Of a DNA stretch of 64,000 nt, positions 9,039 to 19,300 are shown in pieces. The stretch spans positions 434,001-498,000 of the forward strand of contig NZ_JAVIWK010000001.1 of the NCBI RefSeq assembly GCF_034314165.1. The letters run 5' to 3'. A model generated the notes under the pieces. It saw only the letters and a list, made by a program, of their open reading frames with translations. It did not search any database and was not told the DNA's origin. A program made the translations under genes and the position numbers. The first letter of the stretch is position 1, and each line of letters begins with the position of its first letter. This DNA is from Pseudomonas sp. Bout1. Its GTDB lineage: Bacteria > Pseudomonadota > Gammaproteobacteria > Pseudomonadales > Pseudomonadaceae.

Positions 9039-9692
9039 ATGCGAAAGGGATTTTTCAGGCGAAAAGCCGATGCGGTCCTGGGTGTCGACATCAACGACAC
9101 CTGCGTCCGGCTGGTGGAACTCGAGGTTTCGGGCAGCGGCTACCGCGTCCGGGGGTATGCCATGCAACCGTTGCCGGCCCATGCGGTGGTCGATAGCAGC
9201 GTGGTTGATTTTGAGGGTGTGGCGCAGGCGCTTTCCAGGGCGCTGGTACAGGCGCAGACCTCACTGCGCCATGCTGCCGTGGCTGTGGCCGGGCCCTCGG
9301 TAATCACCCGCGTACTGGAAATGGAGGCGGGGCTTACTGATGCTGAAATGGTGCGCCGGATCCACACCGAGGCCGACCAGTACATTCCTTATCCGTTAGA
9401 GGATGTGGCCATCGACTTTCACATCCAGGGGCCATCGGCCCATGATCCGCAGCGCGTCGACGTATTGCTTGCCACCTGCCTCAAGGAACAGGTCGAAGCC
9501 CGTGAGGCGGTTTTGGCCCTGGCGGGCCTGGCGACGCGAATCGTCGATGTCGAAGCATTTGCATTGGCCCGCGCGGGCAGGCAGGCTTCGGACAGCATCA
9601 CGCCGGGCCGTCGCGTCGATGGCGCTCAATGGGCGGTGGATGCCCAGGGAATGGAAGTGGCCTGCGGGTTGGCCCTGAGGAGTTTCGACTGA
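9039..9692 (+). CDS. pilM: PilM, internally truncated (type IV pilus/DNA-uptake inner-membrane platform)
   Basis: PilM is an actin-like cytoplasmic protein that binds ATP and the N-terminus of PilN to organise the pilus alignment complex. The first 170 or so residues align well with the family (LGVDIN phosphate-1 loop, EADQYIPYPLEDVAIDF, VDVLLATC, IVDVEAFAL). After that the sequence jumps through about 25 unalignable residues straight to the conserved C-terminus ACGLALRSFD. The product is 217 residues against about 354 in P. aeruginosa, so some 135 residues are gone, including the phosphate-2 (VVDIGA-type) and adenosine (AGG-type) motifs. The frame stays open. Start ATG 9039 has a strong GGGGAG site six bases upstream. 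The stop overlaps the pilN start (TGATG). Confidence 0.85.
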   Translation: MRKGFFRRKADAVLGVDINDTCVRLVELEVSGSGYRVRGYAMQPLPAHAVVDSSVVDFEGVAQALSRALVQAQTSLRHAAVAVAGPSVITRVLEMEAGLTDAEMVRRIHTEADQYIPYPLEDVAIDFHIQGPSAHDPQRVDVLLATCLKEQVEAREAVLALAGLATRIVDVEAFALARAGRQASDSITPGRRVDGAQWAVDAQGMEVACGLALRSFD

Positions 9693-10243
9693 TGACACGA
9701 ATCAACCTGCTGCCGTGGCGGGCAGAGCGCAACGAGCGGCGACGCAAATACTTTCTGGTGTTCTTGCTCGGGGCTGCGGCTGTGGCGCTGGCAACGGTGT
9801 GGCTGGCAGACCAGGTGATCGGTCGTGCGATCGATCGGCAATTGGCCCGCAACAGCCAGTTGAGCCAGGGTGTCACCGGGCTCGACTCCAGGATCAAGGC
9901 CATCGACGAGTTGCATGAACAGCGCCAGCAGTTGATGGAGCGGATGAAGGTTGTGCAGGGTTTGCAGGATGATCGTTCGGCGGGTGCTCAACTGCTGGGC
10001 CAGTTGGCGCGTGCCGTACCGGACGGCGTGCAGTTGCGCGAGGTAAGCGTTGAGGGTGGTGCCGTTTCGATCAGCGGCACTGCCGAGTCAAACCATGACA
10101 TTGCCCAGCTGGTGCGTGGTCTTGAGGCTGCCGATGACTTGCGGGCGCCAAGGCTTCAGCGGGTTCGCGCCGCGCAGGACGGCAACGACAATGGCTTTCA
10201 GTTGACGGTTCGCCATGGTCACTTGGATGAGGCGCGCCAATGA
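9692..10243 (+). CDS. pilN: PilN, inner-membrane pilus alignment protein
   Basis: Bitopic inner-membrane protein that joins cytoplasmic PilM to periplasmic PilO. The 183-residue product begins with the conserved PilM-binding segment MTRINLLPWRAERNERRRK, followed by one transmembrane helix at about residues 22-42, a coiled-coil stretch with LDSRIKAIDELHEQRQQ, and a ferredoxin-like periplasmic domain containing the ISGTAESN motif. Length is close to the family's. Start ATG 9692 overlaps the pilM stop by one base and the stop overlaps the next start as ATGA, indicating translational coupling. The PilM-binding peptide is intact although PilM itself is shortened. Confidence 0.93.
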   Translation: MTRINLLPWRAERNERRRKYFLVFLLGAAAVALATVWLADQVIGRAIDRQLARNSQLSQGVTGLDSRIKAIDELHEQRQQLMERMKVVQGLQDDRSAGAQLLGQLARAVPDGVQLREVSVEGGAVSISGTAESNHDIAQLVRGLEAADDLRAPRLQRVRAAQDGNDNGFQLTVRHGHLDEARQ

Positions 10244-11253
10244 GCGGGTTGTCAGGCCTGGCAAGGCTGATGGAACCCGAAATCGCCCAACTCTACCGAA
10301 ACGCCGCCAACTGGCCCCTACCCGGCAAGGCGTTGCTGGGCGGCGCGCTGGTTGGCCTGCTGTGGGTCGTGGGCAACACCTTCTACTTGAGCGGGTCGCG
10401 GGAGCAACTGCACGCGCTTGAGGCGCAGCAAGTGGCGCTTGAGCAGCAGGTAGCGTTAACAACCAGCCAGGCGTTCGGCCTTGAATCCCAGGCCCACGCA
10501 CTGGAAACCATGCAAGGCAGTTTCGACAACCTGTTGCGCCAGTTGCCTGCCAATACCGAAGTGCCAGGCCTGCTTGAAGACATCACCCGGCTGGGCGCCG
10601 CCAATGGCCTGGTGCTGGAGGCCATCGAGCTTCTGGATGAGCAGCCCCGGCCCCTGTACATCGAATCACCCCTGCAGATAAGCGTCACCGGGACTTTTCA
10701 CGACCTGGCGTCGTTCATCAATGGCATGGCTGGTTTACCGAGGGTTGTCACGGTGCATGACCTGGCGTTCAGCCATGTCGAACCCTCTTTGTTACGGTTG
10801 AGCCTGGTGGCGAAGATTTATCGCTACAACCCTCAGGCGGGCAGGCGCGAGCTGTCGCAGCCTGTCACCGAATCCGGGCCGCAGCAGCCCGTGGCCTACG
10901 ACTTTGCCTCCTTGCGCGATCCCTTCCAGCCAACCACTCGCCAGTCTGTACGTCCAGTCGGGCGCCCGGCTGCCGGCCCTGATCTCGCCAGGCCACGCGC
11001 GATGCTTGAGGGATTCGCCGTCGATCAGTTCGAAATGGTCGGCACCTTGTCCATGGGGGCCCAAACCTTTGCCCTGCTGCGCGGAGCATCGTCGATCCAT
11101 CGCCTGGCAATCGGCGACTACCTGGGCCCGCACCACGGGCGCATCACGGCGATTCATGACGCCCATGTCGAACTGGCCGAGCTTTTTCCGGACGGCCAGG
11201 GCGCCTGGCTGGAACGCTCACAAATCCTTGCCCTGAACAACGTCAACTCATAA
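10240..11253 (+). CDS. pilO: PilO-PilP fusion protein
   Basis: One uninterrupted 337-residue frame carries both proteins that normally come from separate pilO and pilP genes. Residues 1-207 or so are PilO: a cytoplasmic tail, a membrane helix near 30-50, a coiled coil, then LPANTEVPGLLEDITRLG and the ferredoxin-like fold ending in VAKIYRYNPQ. From about residue 227 onward the sequence is PilP: YDFASLRDPFQP, then LEGFAVDQFEMVGTL and the beta-domain IGDYLGPHHGRITAI. PilP's own signal peptide and lipobox are absent, so the PilP domain is tethered through PilO instead of a lipid anchor. Starts by ATGA overlap with pilN; pilQ begins 12 bases after the stop. Confidence 0.9.
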   Translation: MSGLSGLARLMEPEIAQLYRNAANWPLPGKALLGGALVGLLWVVGNTFYLSGSREQLHALEAQQVALEQQVALTTSQAFGLESQAHALETMQGSFDNLLRQLPANTEVPGLLEDITRLGAANGLVLEAIELLDEQPRPLYIESPLQISVTGTFHDLASFINGMAGLPRVVTVHDLAFSHVEPSLLRLSLVAKIYRYNPQAGRRELSQPVTESGPQQPVAYDFASLRDPFQPTTRQSVRPVGRPAAGPDLARPRAMLEGFAVDQFEMVGTLSMGAQTFALLRGASSIHRLAIGDYLGPHHGRITAIHDAHVELAELFPDGQGAWLERSQILALNNVNS

Positions 11254-11265
11254 CGGAAACAAACA

Positions 11266-12660
11266 ATGAAAAGGACTTTTTCGTCCTTCGGTGTGGCGCT
11301 ATGGATAGCGTTCACGGCACCGATGGTCATGGCTGTGCCCAATCGAATCGACCTGATTCACCTGCCGCCACCCGGCAATGTCCCGCTGAACACCGAGCGC
11401 GTGGCTTATACCGGCAGCAAACTGTCCCTCAACTTCCAGAACATCGAGTTGCGCGCGGTGCTGCAGCAGATCGCCGACGTCGCCGGCCTCAACCTGGTGG
11501 CCAGCGATGATGTGCAGGGTTCGATCACCCTGCGCCTCAAGGATGTGCCCTGGGATCAGGCACTGGATCTGGTGTTGCAAACCAAGGGGCTGGACAAGCG
11601 CATTACGGCCAACGTGCTGCTGGTCGCGCCGGCCGAGGAGTTGGCTGCCCGCGAACTGCTGGTGCTGGAGTCGCGCAAACAAATGACCGAGCTGGCGCCG
11701 CTGCGCCGCGAGCTGCTGCAGGTCAATTACGCCAAGGCCTCGGACCTCGCCAAGCTGTTCCAGTCGGCAGTGGGCCTGGAAGGTGCAACCGATGAGCGCG
11801 GGTCGGTGGCGGTGGACGATCGCACCAACAACATCATCGCCTACCAGACCCAGGCGCGCCTGGAGGAGCTGCGCCGGATCGTCGCGCAACTGGACATCCC
11901 CGTGCGCCAGGTAATGATTGAGGCGCGCATTGTCGAGGCCAATGTCGACTACGACAAAAGCCTCGGGGTGCGCTGGGGTGGGCAGGTCAACCGAGGTAAC
12001 TGGAGTGCTGGCGGAATCAGGAAAGCGCTGGCCGAAGGTACCGAGCCGGCCGAGCACCCAACCAGCGCTCCGTTTGTGGACCTGGGCACGGTCAATGGCA
12101 GCGCCGGCCTGGGCATCGCGTTTATCACCGACAACCTGCTGCTGGACCTGGAGCTGACCGCCATGGAAAAAACCGGCAACGGGGAAATTGTCTCGCAGCC
12201 CAAGGTCGTCACCTCCGATAAGGAAACCGCGCGAATCCTCAAGGGCACCGAGATTCCCTACCAGGAATCCAGCTCCACCGGCGCCACCTCGGTGTCATTC
12301 AAGGAGGCCTCGTTGTCATTGGAGGTGACGCCGCAAATCACCCCGGATGGCTGGGTGGTCATGGAGGTCAAGGTCACCAAGGACGAACCCGACTACCTGA
12401 ACAAGCTCAACGATGTGCCGCCGATCAAGAAAAACGAGGTGAACGCCAAGGTGCTGGTCAAGGATGGCGAGACCATCGTCATAGGCGGGGTTTTCTCCAC
12501 TGCCCAAAGCAAAGTGGTAGATAAAGTGCCATTTTTGGGCGATGTGCCGTATCTTGGCCGCCTTTTCCGGCGGGATGTGGTTTCGGAGAAAAAATCCGAG
12601 CTGCTGGTATTCCTGACTCCGCGTATTATGAATAACCAGGCGATTGCTGTGAGTCGTTGA
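11266..12660 (+). CDS. pilQ: PilQ/HofQ-type outer-membrane secretin, short form
   Basis: Secretin forming the outer-membrane pore for type IV pili or for DNA uptake. The 464-residue product has a signal peptide ([19 protein letters not shown], then VMA), an STN/N0 domain ([20 protein letters not shown]), one N1 domain with [13 protein letters not shown] and the secretin core with [14 protein letters not shown] and [10 protein letters not shown] motifs ending at [13 protein letters not shown]. aeruginosa PilQ is about 714 residues because two AMIN peptidoglycan-binding domains precede N0; these are missing here. In size and layout it is nearer to HofQ/ComE-type secretins. Last gene of the pil operon, four bases before aroK. 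Confidence 0.9.
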   Translation: MKRTFSSFGVALWIAFTAPMVMAVPNRIDLIHLPPPGNVPLNTERVAYTGSKLSLNFQNIELRAVLQQIADVAGLNLVASDDVQGSITLRLKDVPWDQALDLVLQTKGLDKRITANVLLVAPAEELAARELLVLESRKQMTELAPLRRELLQVNYAKASDLAKLFQSAVGLEGATDERGSVAVDDRTNNIIAYQTQARLEELRRIVAQLDIPVRQVMIEARIVEANVDYDKSLGVRWGGQVNRGNWSAGGIRKALAEGTEPAEHPTSAPFVDLGTVNGSAGLGIAFITDNLLLDLELTAMEKTGNGEIVSQPKVVTSDKETARILKGTEIPYQESSSTGATSVSFKEASLSLEVTPQITPDGWVVMEVKVTKDEPDYLNKLNDVPPIKKNEVNAKVLVKDGETIVIGGVFSTAQSKVVDKVPFLGDVPYLGRLFRRDVVSEKKSELLVFLTPRIMNNQAIAVSR

Positions 12661-12664
12661 TTCT

Positions 12665-13183
12665 GTGCGAAATTTGATTCTTGTTGGACCGATGGGCGCT
12701 GGAAAAAGCACCATCGGCCGTTTGCTGGCCAAAGAGCTGCGCCTGCCATTCAAAGACTCCGATAAGGAAATTGAATTGCGCACGGGCGCCAATATCCCGT
12801 GGATCTTCGATAAGGAAGGCGAACTGGGCTTTCGTGACCGCGAGCAGGCGATGATCGCCGAGCTGTGCGGCTGCGATGGCGTGGTATTGGCCACCGGCGG
12901 CGGCGCGGTGATGCGCGAAGAGAATCGCCGGGCGCTGCATGCCGGCGGTCGCGTGGTTTACCTGCATGCATCTGTCGAGCAGCAGGTGGGCCGTACCGCG
13001 CGTGATCGCAATCGCCCGTTGCTGCGCACCGCCGACCCGGCCAAAACCCTGCGGGACCTGCTGACGCTGCGTGACCCGCTGTATCGGGAAATCGCCGATC
13101 TGGTGGTGGAAACCGATGAGCGGCCGCCACGAATGGTCGTTCTCGACATTCTTGAGCGCCTGGCGCAGTTGCCTCCCCGTTAA
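12665..13183 (+). CDS. aroK: Shikimate kinase
   Basis: Phosphorylates shikimate at the 3-hydroxyl in the chorismate pathway. The 172-residue product starts at GTG 12665 with the P-loop GPMGAGKS at residues 9-16, the DSDKEIE shikimate-binding Asp motif, the Walker B-like GGGAVMRE and the lid arginine region RDRNRPLL. Spacing from pilQ is only four bases, so it is probably co-transcribed with the pil operon, an arrangement long conserved in Pseudomonas. It precedes aroB, the second shikimate-pathway gene here. Confidence 0.96.
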   Translation: MRNLILVGPMGAGKSTIGRLLAKELRLPFKDSDKEIELRTGANIPWIFDKEGELGFRDREQAMIAELCGCDGVVLATGGGAVMREENRRALHAGGRVVYLHASVEQQVGRTARDRNRPLLRTADPAKTLRDLLTLRDPLYREIADLVVETDERPPRMVVLDILERLAQLPPR

Positions 13184-13252
13184 AGCCAGGGCCGAAATGC
13201 GCTATTCTCGGCGGCGCGTCATGACCGTCCGAGTTATGGCGTAGAGCCATTA

Positions 13253-13277
13253 GGCAGCGTCGGGGCCCGACGTTGCC
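13253..13277 (+). other. Strong hairpin in the aroK-aroB gap
   Basis: GGCAGCGTCGG and CGACGTTGCC fold into an almost perfect stem with a tiny GC loop, 54 bases before aroB. There is no T run, so it is not an ordinary terminator; it may be an mRNA processing or stability element. Confidence 0.45.
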
Positions 13278-13330
13278 GACAACGTTAATGTAGGGCGATA
13301 CGCCTGCTTTCATCTTCAACGCGGGGACAC

Positions 13331-14431
13331 ATGCAGACACTTAAGGTCGATCTTGGCGAGCGCAGCTACCCGATCCATATTGGCGAAGGTTTGTTGGACC
13401 TGCCCGAGTTGCTCGCACCGCATATTGCCGGGCGACAAGTGGCGATCATCTCCAACGAAACGGTCGCGCCGCTGTATCTTGAGCGTCTGAGCCGCAGCCT
13501 TTCGGCGTACTCGGTGATCTCGGTGGTATTGCCCGACGGCGAAGCCTTCAAGACCTGGGAAACCCTGCAACTGATCTTTGATGGCCTGCTGACCGCCCGT
13601 CATGACCGTCGCACCACCGTGGTGGCGCTGGGTGGCGGTGTGATCGGCGACATGGCCGGCTTTGCGGCTGCCTGCTACCAGCGCGGCGTGGACTTCATCC
13701 AGGTGCCAACCACGTTGCTGTCCCAGGTTGATTCGTCGGTAGGAGGCAAGACCGGTATCAACCACCCGATGGGCAAGAACATGGTCGGCGCGTTCTATCA
13801 GCCGAATGTAGTGCTGATCGACACCGCAACCCTCAATACCTTGCCGCCCCGCGAGCTGTCGGCGGGCCTGGCAGAAGTCATCAAGTACGGGCTGATCTGC
13901 GATGAACCCTTCCTGACCTGGCTCGAAGAGCATGTTGACGCCTTGCGCGCCCTGGACCAGGTGGCGCTGACTGAAGCGATTTCCCGTTCCTGCGCCGCCA
14001 AGGCGTTGGTGGTGAATGCCGACGAGCGTGAGTCCGGCGTGCGCGCCACCTTGAACCTCGGCCATACCTTCGGCCATGCGATCGAGACCCACATGGGCTA
14101 TGGTGTGTGGTTGCATGGAGAGGCCGTAGCGGCTGGCACGGTGATGGCACTTGAGATGTCGCAACGCTTGGGCTGGATCAGCGCCCAGGAGCGTGATCGC
14201 GGGATCCGCCTGTTCCAGCGCGCCGGGTTGCCAGTCGTCCCTCCCGAGGAGATGACCGAGGCAGATTTTCTCGAACACATGGCAATAGACAAGAAAGTGA
14301 TCGACGGTCGACTGCGACTGGTGCTGTTGCGCCGAATGGGCGAAGCGGTAGTGACCGACGATTATCCGAAAGAGATTTTACAGGCCACGCTGGGAGCGGA
14401 TTACCGCGCCCTGGCCCAGCTTAAAGGTTAA
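13331..14431 (+). CDS. aroB: 3-dehydroquinate synthase
   Basis: Converts DAHP to 3-dehydroquinate with NAD+ and a divalent metal, the second step of aromatic biosynthesis. The 366-residue protein shows the NAD-binding [11 protein letters not shown] motif near residue 100, the phosphate-binding [19 protein letters not shown] segment, and zinc ligands in GHTFGHAIE and the [10 protein letters not shown] motif. Length matches the family. It lies 147 bases after aroK; damX follows 10 bases after its stop, so aroK-aroB-damX form the usual gammaproteobacterial cluster. Confidence 0.97.
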   Translation: MQTLKVDLGERSYPIHIGEGLLDLPELLAPHIAGRQVAIISNETVAPLYLERLSRSLSAYSVISVVLPDGEAFKTWETLQLIFDGLLTARHDRRTTVVALGGGVIGDMAGFAAACYQRGVDFIQVPTTLLSQVDSSVGGKTGINHPMGKNMVGAFYQPNVVLIDTATLNTLPPRELSAGLAEVIKYGLICDEPFLTWLEEHVDALRALDQVALTEAISRSCAAKALVVNADERESGVRATLNLGHTFGHAIETHMGYGVWLHGEAVAAGTVMALEMSQRLGWISAQERDRGIRLFQRAGLPVVPPEEMTEADFLEHMAIDKKVIDGRLRLVLLRRMGEAVVTDDYPKEILQATLGADYRALAQLKG

Positions 14432-14441
14432 TAAGATCCCG

Positions 14442-15995
14442 ATGACTAGTTTGCATGCCGACGAGGCGTTCCTCGGCCATTACCAGTTAAACCACGACCC
14501 TTTTGCTCCACGGGTGCCTGGTTTCAAATTTTTCCCTGCGCAACGCAAGCCGGTGCTGGGGCAATTGCACCACCTGGCGCGCTACAGCCAGTTGCTGCTG
14601 GTGGTCACCGGCCCTCTGGGCAGCGGCAAGACCTTGCTGCGCCAGGCGCTGGTAGCCAGCACCAACAAGCAATCGGTGCAGAGCGTGGTGGTTTCCGCCC
14701 GGGGTGCCGGTGATGCAGCAGGTGTGTTGCGCCAAGTGGCCCAGGCCCTGGACGTGTCCACCGCCGAGCCGAACGCAATCCTCAAGCAAGTGGTGCAACT
14801 GGGCCTGACCGGCCAGGAAGTCTACCTGCTGGTGGACGACGCCGAGCAGCTCGACGAATCCGCCCTGGAAGCGTTGCTGGCCCTGGCGGCCGGTACCCCG
14901 GAAGGCCGCCCGCATGTGTTCCTGTTTGGCGAATCGTCACTGATCGCCGAGCTTGAGCAGATCAGCGGCGAGCAGGAGCTGTTCCACGTCATCGAGTTGC
15001 AGCCGTACGAAGAAGAAGAAACCCGCGAATACCTGGCCCAGCGGCTTGAAGGCGCAGGGCAGGGCATCGAACTTTTCTCTGCTTCGCAGATCTCTGATAT
15101 TCACGAAAGCTCCGACGGCTGGCCTGGCACCATCAACCAGGTTGCCCGGGATGCGATGATCGAAGCCATGATTGCCAGCCGTTCAGCGGTTAAGCGTCCA
15201 AAGATGGGGTTTACTATGCCGAAGAAGCACGTATTGGCAATTTCTGCCGTTGTCGTGGTTGCCGTCGCCGCCGCCTGGTTGATTCCAGGTCGCAGCAAGG
15301 CCCCGACCACCGCTGGCGCGCCAACCGAACAGGCGCAGTTGCCACTGGGCAAACCAACACCGAACGTAGAGTTTGCCAACTCCGGCCAGCCGACCAACCT
15401 GCCGATGGTTGGCCAGCCTGTGATGCGCGGCCCTCTGGCTGAAGCAGCAGGCGGCATCAACGAAGGCGACGACGGCGTACCGGTCGAAGGTTCCAGCGCC
15501 ACACCGCCGACCGTCACCACCACTGCACCACCGGCTGGCGTGCCAGCGGGCCAACCGGCTGCCAAGCCGACGCCTGCACCGGCCCAGGTGGCCACCGCCA
15601 AGCCGGCGCCTGTTGCCAAGCCTGCAGCTCCAGCACCTGCGGCCAAACCGGCGCCTGCCGCCAAGCCTGCTGAAAAGCCTGTGACCGTGGCCAAGGCCGG
15701 CGCTACCGGCAGCAGCTGGTACACCAGCCAGCCTACCGGCAACTTCGTGGTGCAGATCCTTGGCACCAGCTCCGAAGCCAACGCCCAGGCGTTTGTGAAA
15801 GAGCAGGGCGGCGAGTACCGTTATTTCAAGAAAGTGCTCAACGGCAAGCCTCTCTTCGTGATCACTTACGGCAACTTCTCCAGCCGTGCAGCAGCTGAAT
15901 CCGCTATCAAGGCCTTGCCAGCGAAGGTCCAGGCTGGTAAACCTTGGCCTCGCACTGTGGCCAGCGTTCAACAAGAACTGGCAACAACTCGCTGA
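14442..15995 (+). CDS. damX: DamX-like AAA/SPOR-domain cell division protein
   Basis: Inner-membrane protein with a cytoplasmic AAA+ module and a periplasmic SPOR domain that binds denuded septal peptidoglycan. The 517 residues contain an ExeA-like start (YQLNHDPFAPRVPGFKFF), Walker A GPLGSGKT near residue 60, Walker B LLVDDAEQL near 128, one transmembrane helix at about 255-273, and a long Ala/Pro/Lys-rich linker (residues about 350-415). A SPOR domain follows, with FVVQILGTSSEANA and VITYGNFSSRAAAESA. Enterobacterial DamX has a similar order. Downstream of aroB with 10-base spacing. The linker repeats (KPAPAAKPA-type) are low complexity and could vary between strains. Confidence 0.9.
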   Translation: MTSLHADEAFLGHYQLNHDPFAPRVPGFKFFPAQRKPVLGQLHHLARYSQLLLVVTGPLGSGKTLLRQALVASTNKQSVQSVVVSARGAGDAAGVLRQVAQALDVSTAEPNAILKQVVQLGLTGQEVYLLVDDAEQLDESALEALLALAAGTPEGRPHVFLFGESSLIAELEQISGEQELFHVIELQPYEEEETREYLAQRLEGAGQGIELFSASQISDIHESSDGWPGTINQVARDAMIEAMIASRSAVKRPKMGFTMPKKHVLAISAVVVVAVAAAWLIPGRSKAPTTAGAPTEQAQLPLGKPTPNVEFANSGQPTNLPMVGQPVMRGPLAEAAGGINEGDDGVPVEGSSATPPTVTTTAPPAGVPAGQPAAKPTPAPAQVATAKPAPVAKPAAPAPAAKPAPAAKPAEKPVTVAKAGATGSSWYTSQPTGNFVVQILGTSSEANAQAFVKEQGGEYRYFKKVLNGKPLFVITYGNFSSRAAAESAIKALPAKVQAGKPWPRTVASVQQELATTR

Positions 15996-16346
15996 AGAAC
16001 CGGCGGCCTTACCCAGGCCGCCCTCTTGGCACCTCAAAAAAAAACAGCACAGCGTGCAGCCCTGAAGGCCGCGCGCTTTGTGGTGTCTGCGTCACACTAG
16101 CTTTTGAGTCGTAGCGGTCAGAATTAAAAAAGTTTTGACTAGCACAGCATATCGCTTTAAACCTTTCATAAATGCGACATAGATTTGCGACATTTCGTCG
16201 CTAAATTTGTGAGCGTCTGTGTCGGTGTGTACAATGACCTCCCTTTTGCCCCCGCTAAGCCGGCGTACGTTCGGCGTGGAAGGTAACCGGTTGAATTGAA
16301 AAGAAATTTGCCTCGAAAAAAGAGGCAGCCTGGTGAGAAAGTGTCT
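15996..16346. other. damX-gltB intergenic region (351 bases)
   Basis: Contains a weak terminator-like hairpin just after damX (GGCGGCCT at 16002 and AGGCCGCC ending 16022, without a strong T run). An A-rich tract follows at 16036-16046, and then an AT-rich block around 16125-16200 upstream of the gltB promoter. No open frame in it looks coding. Confidence 0.6.
16207..16235 (+). promoter_or_regulatory. Predicted sigma-70 promoter of gltBD
   Basis: TTGTGA (16207-16212), exactly 17 bases, TACAAT (16230-16235). It would start near 16242, giving an untranslated leader of about 105 bases before gltB. A second, poorer candidate is TTGACT at 16135 with TTTAAA 15 bases on. Confidence 0.6.
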
Positions 16347-19300
16347 ATGAAAGCAGGTCTGTACCAACCCGATGAATTCAAGGATAACTGCGGTTTCGGC
16401 CTGATAGCCCATATGCAGGGCGAGCCCAGTCATACCCTTTTGCAAACGGCCATCGAGGCCCTGACCTGCATGACCCACCGCGGTGGGATCAACGCCGACG
16501 GCAAGACCGGTGACGGTTGCGGCTTGCTGATTCAAAAGCCCGACCAGTTCCTGCGCGCAGTCGCCAAGGAGCATTTCGACGCCGATTTGCCCAAGCAGTA
16601 CGCCGTGGGCATGGTGTTCTTCAACCAGGACCCGGTAAAAGCCGAAGCCGCTCGCGAGCACATGAACCGCGAGATCCTGGCCGCCGGCCTGCAACTCGTC
16701 GGCTGGCGCAAAGTGCCGATCGACACCAGCGTACTCGGCCGCCTGGCCCTGGAGCGTCTGCCACAGATCGAACAAGTGTTCATCGCAGGCGACGGCCTGA
16801 GCGACCAGGACATGGCGATCAAGCTGTTCACCTCGCGTCGTCGCTCGTCGGTGTCCAACGCCGCTGACACCGACCACTACATCTGCAGCTTTTCGCACAA
16901 GACCATCATTTATAAAGGCCTGATGATGCCGGCGGATTTGACCGCCTTCTATCCAGACCTTAAAGACGAGCGCCTGCAAACCGCGATCTGCGTGTTCCAC
17001 CAGCGCTTCTCTACCAACACCTTGCCGAAATGGCCGCTGGCCCAGCCATTCCGTTTTCTCGCCCACAACGGCGAGATCAACACCATCACCGGCAACCGCA
17101 ACTGGGCTGTGGCCCGTCGCACCAAGTTCGCCAACGACCTGATGGACCTGGAAGAGCTCGGCCCGCTGGTCAACCGCGTGGGTTCCGACTCCTCCAGCAT
17201 GGACAACATGCTCGAACTGATGGTCACCGGCGGCATCGACCTGTTCCGTGGCGTGCGTATGATCATTCCGCCAGCGTGGCAGAACGTTGAAACCATGGAC
17301 CCCGACCTGCGGGCGTTCTATGAGTACAACTCGATGCACATGGAACCGTGGGACGGCCCGGCCGGCGTGGTAATGACCGACGGTCGCTACGCCGTGTGCC
17401 TGCTCGACCGTAACGGCCTGCGCCCGGCGCGTTGGGTGACCACCACCAACGGCTTCATCACCCTGGCGTCGGAAATCGGCGTGTGGAACTACCAGCCGCA
17501 AGATGTGATTGCCAAGGGCCGCGTAGGTCCTGGCCAGATCCTGGCCGTGGACACCGAAACCGGTCAGATCCTCGACACCGACGCGATCGACAACCGCTTG
17601 AAGTCCCGTCATCCGTACAAGCAATGGCTGCGCAAGAATGCCCTGCGCATCCAGGCGACCATGGAAGACAACGACCACGGTTCGGCCTTCTATGACGTGG
17701 ACCAGCTCAAGCAGTACATGAAGATGTACCAGGTCACCTTCGAAGAGCGTGACCAGGTACTGCGCCCACTCGGCGAGCAAGGCTACGAGGCCGTTGGCTC
17801 GATGGGCGATGACACGCCGATGGCCGTGCTGTCCCAGCGCGTGCGCACGCCGTACGACTATTTCCGCCAGCAGTTCGCGCAGGTGACCAACCCGCCGATC
17901 GACCCGCTGCGTGAAGCCATCGTGATGTCGTTGGAAGTGTGCCTCGGTGCCGAGCGCAACATCTTCCAGGAGTCGCCTGAGCATGCTTCGCGCGTGATCC
18001 TCAGCTCGCCCGTGGTTTCCCCGGCCAAGTGGCGCTCGTTGATGACCCTGGATCGCCCAGGCTTCGACCGCCAGATCATCGACCTGAACTACGACGAGAG
18101 CCTCGGCCTTGAAGCTGCTGTGCGCAACGTCGCCGATCAGGCTGAAGAAGCCGTGCGTGCCGGTCGCACCCAGATCGTGCTGACCGACCGTCATATTGCC
18201 CCGGGCAAGCTGCCGATCCACGCTTCGCTGGCCACCGGCGCGGTGCACCACCGCCTGACCGAAAAGGGCCTGCGTTGCGACTCCAACATCCTGGTTGAAA
18301 CCGCCACTGCCCGCGACCCGCATCACTTTGCGGTGTTGATCGGCTTCGGCGCTTCGGCGGTGTACCCGTTCCTGGCGTACGAAGTCCTCGGCGACCTGAT
18401 CCGTACCGGTGAAGTCCTGGGCGACCTCTACGAGGTGTTCAAGAACTACCGTAAAGGCATCACCAAGGGCCTGCTGAAGATCCTGTCGAAGATGGGCATC
18501 TCCACCGTCACGTCCTACCGTGGCGCTCAATTGTTCGAAGCCATCGGCCTGTCGGAAGAAGTCTGCGAGATGAGCTTTCGTGGCGTGCCGAGCCGCATCA
18601 AGGGCGCACGTTTCGTCGACATCGAAGCCGAGCAGAAAGCCCTGGCCGCCGAAGCCTGGAGCGCGCGCAAGCCGATCCAGCAAGGTGGCCTGCTGAAGTT
18701 CGTCCACGGTGGCGAATACCACGCCTACAACCCGGACGTGGTCAGCACCCTGCAAGCCGCCGTGCAGCAGGGCGACTACGCCAAGTTCAAGGAATACACC
18801 GCGCTGGTGGATAACCGCCCGGTGTCGATGATCCGCGACCTGTTCAAGGTGAAAACCCTGGACACGCCGCTGGCCATCAGCGAGATCGAACCACTGGAAT
18901 CGATCCTCAAGCGTTTCGACTCCGCCGGTATTTCCCTGGGCGCCTTGTCGCCTGAGGCCCACGAAGCCCTGGCCGAAGCCATGAACCGCCTGGGTGCGCG
19001 TTCCAACTCCGGCGAAGGCGGTGAAGACCCGGCGCGCTACGGCACCATCAAGAGCTCGAAAATCAAGCAGGTCGCTACTGGCCGCTTTGGTGTGACCCCG
19101 GAATACCTGGTGAACGCCGAAGTGCTGCAGATCAAGGTCGCCCAAGGCGCCAAGCCGGGTGAAGGTGGGCAACTGCCAGGCGGCAAGGTCAATGGCCTGA
19201 TCGCCAAGCTGCGTTATGCGGTGCCGGGCGTGACGTTGATTTCGCCGCCGCCGCACCACGACATCTACTCGATCGAGGATTTGTCGCAGCTGATTTTCGA

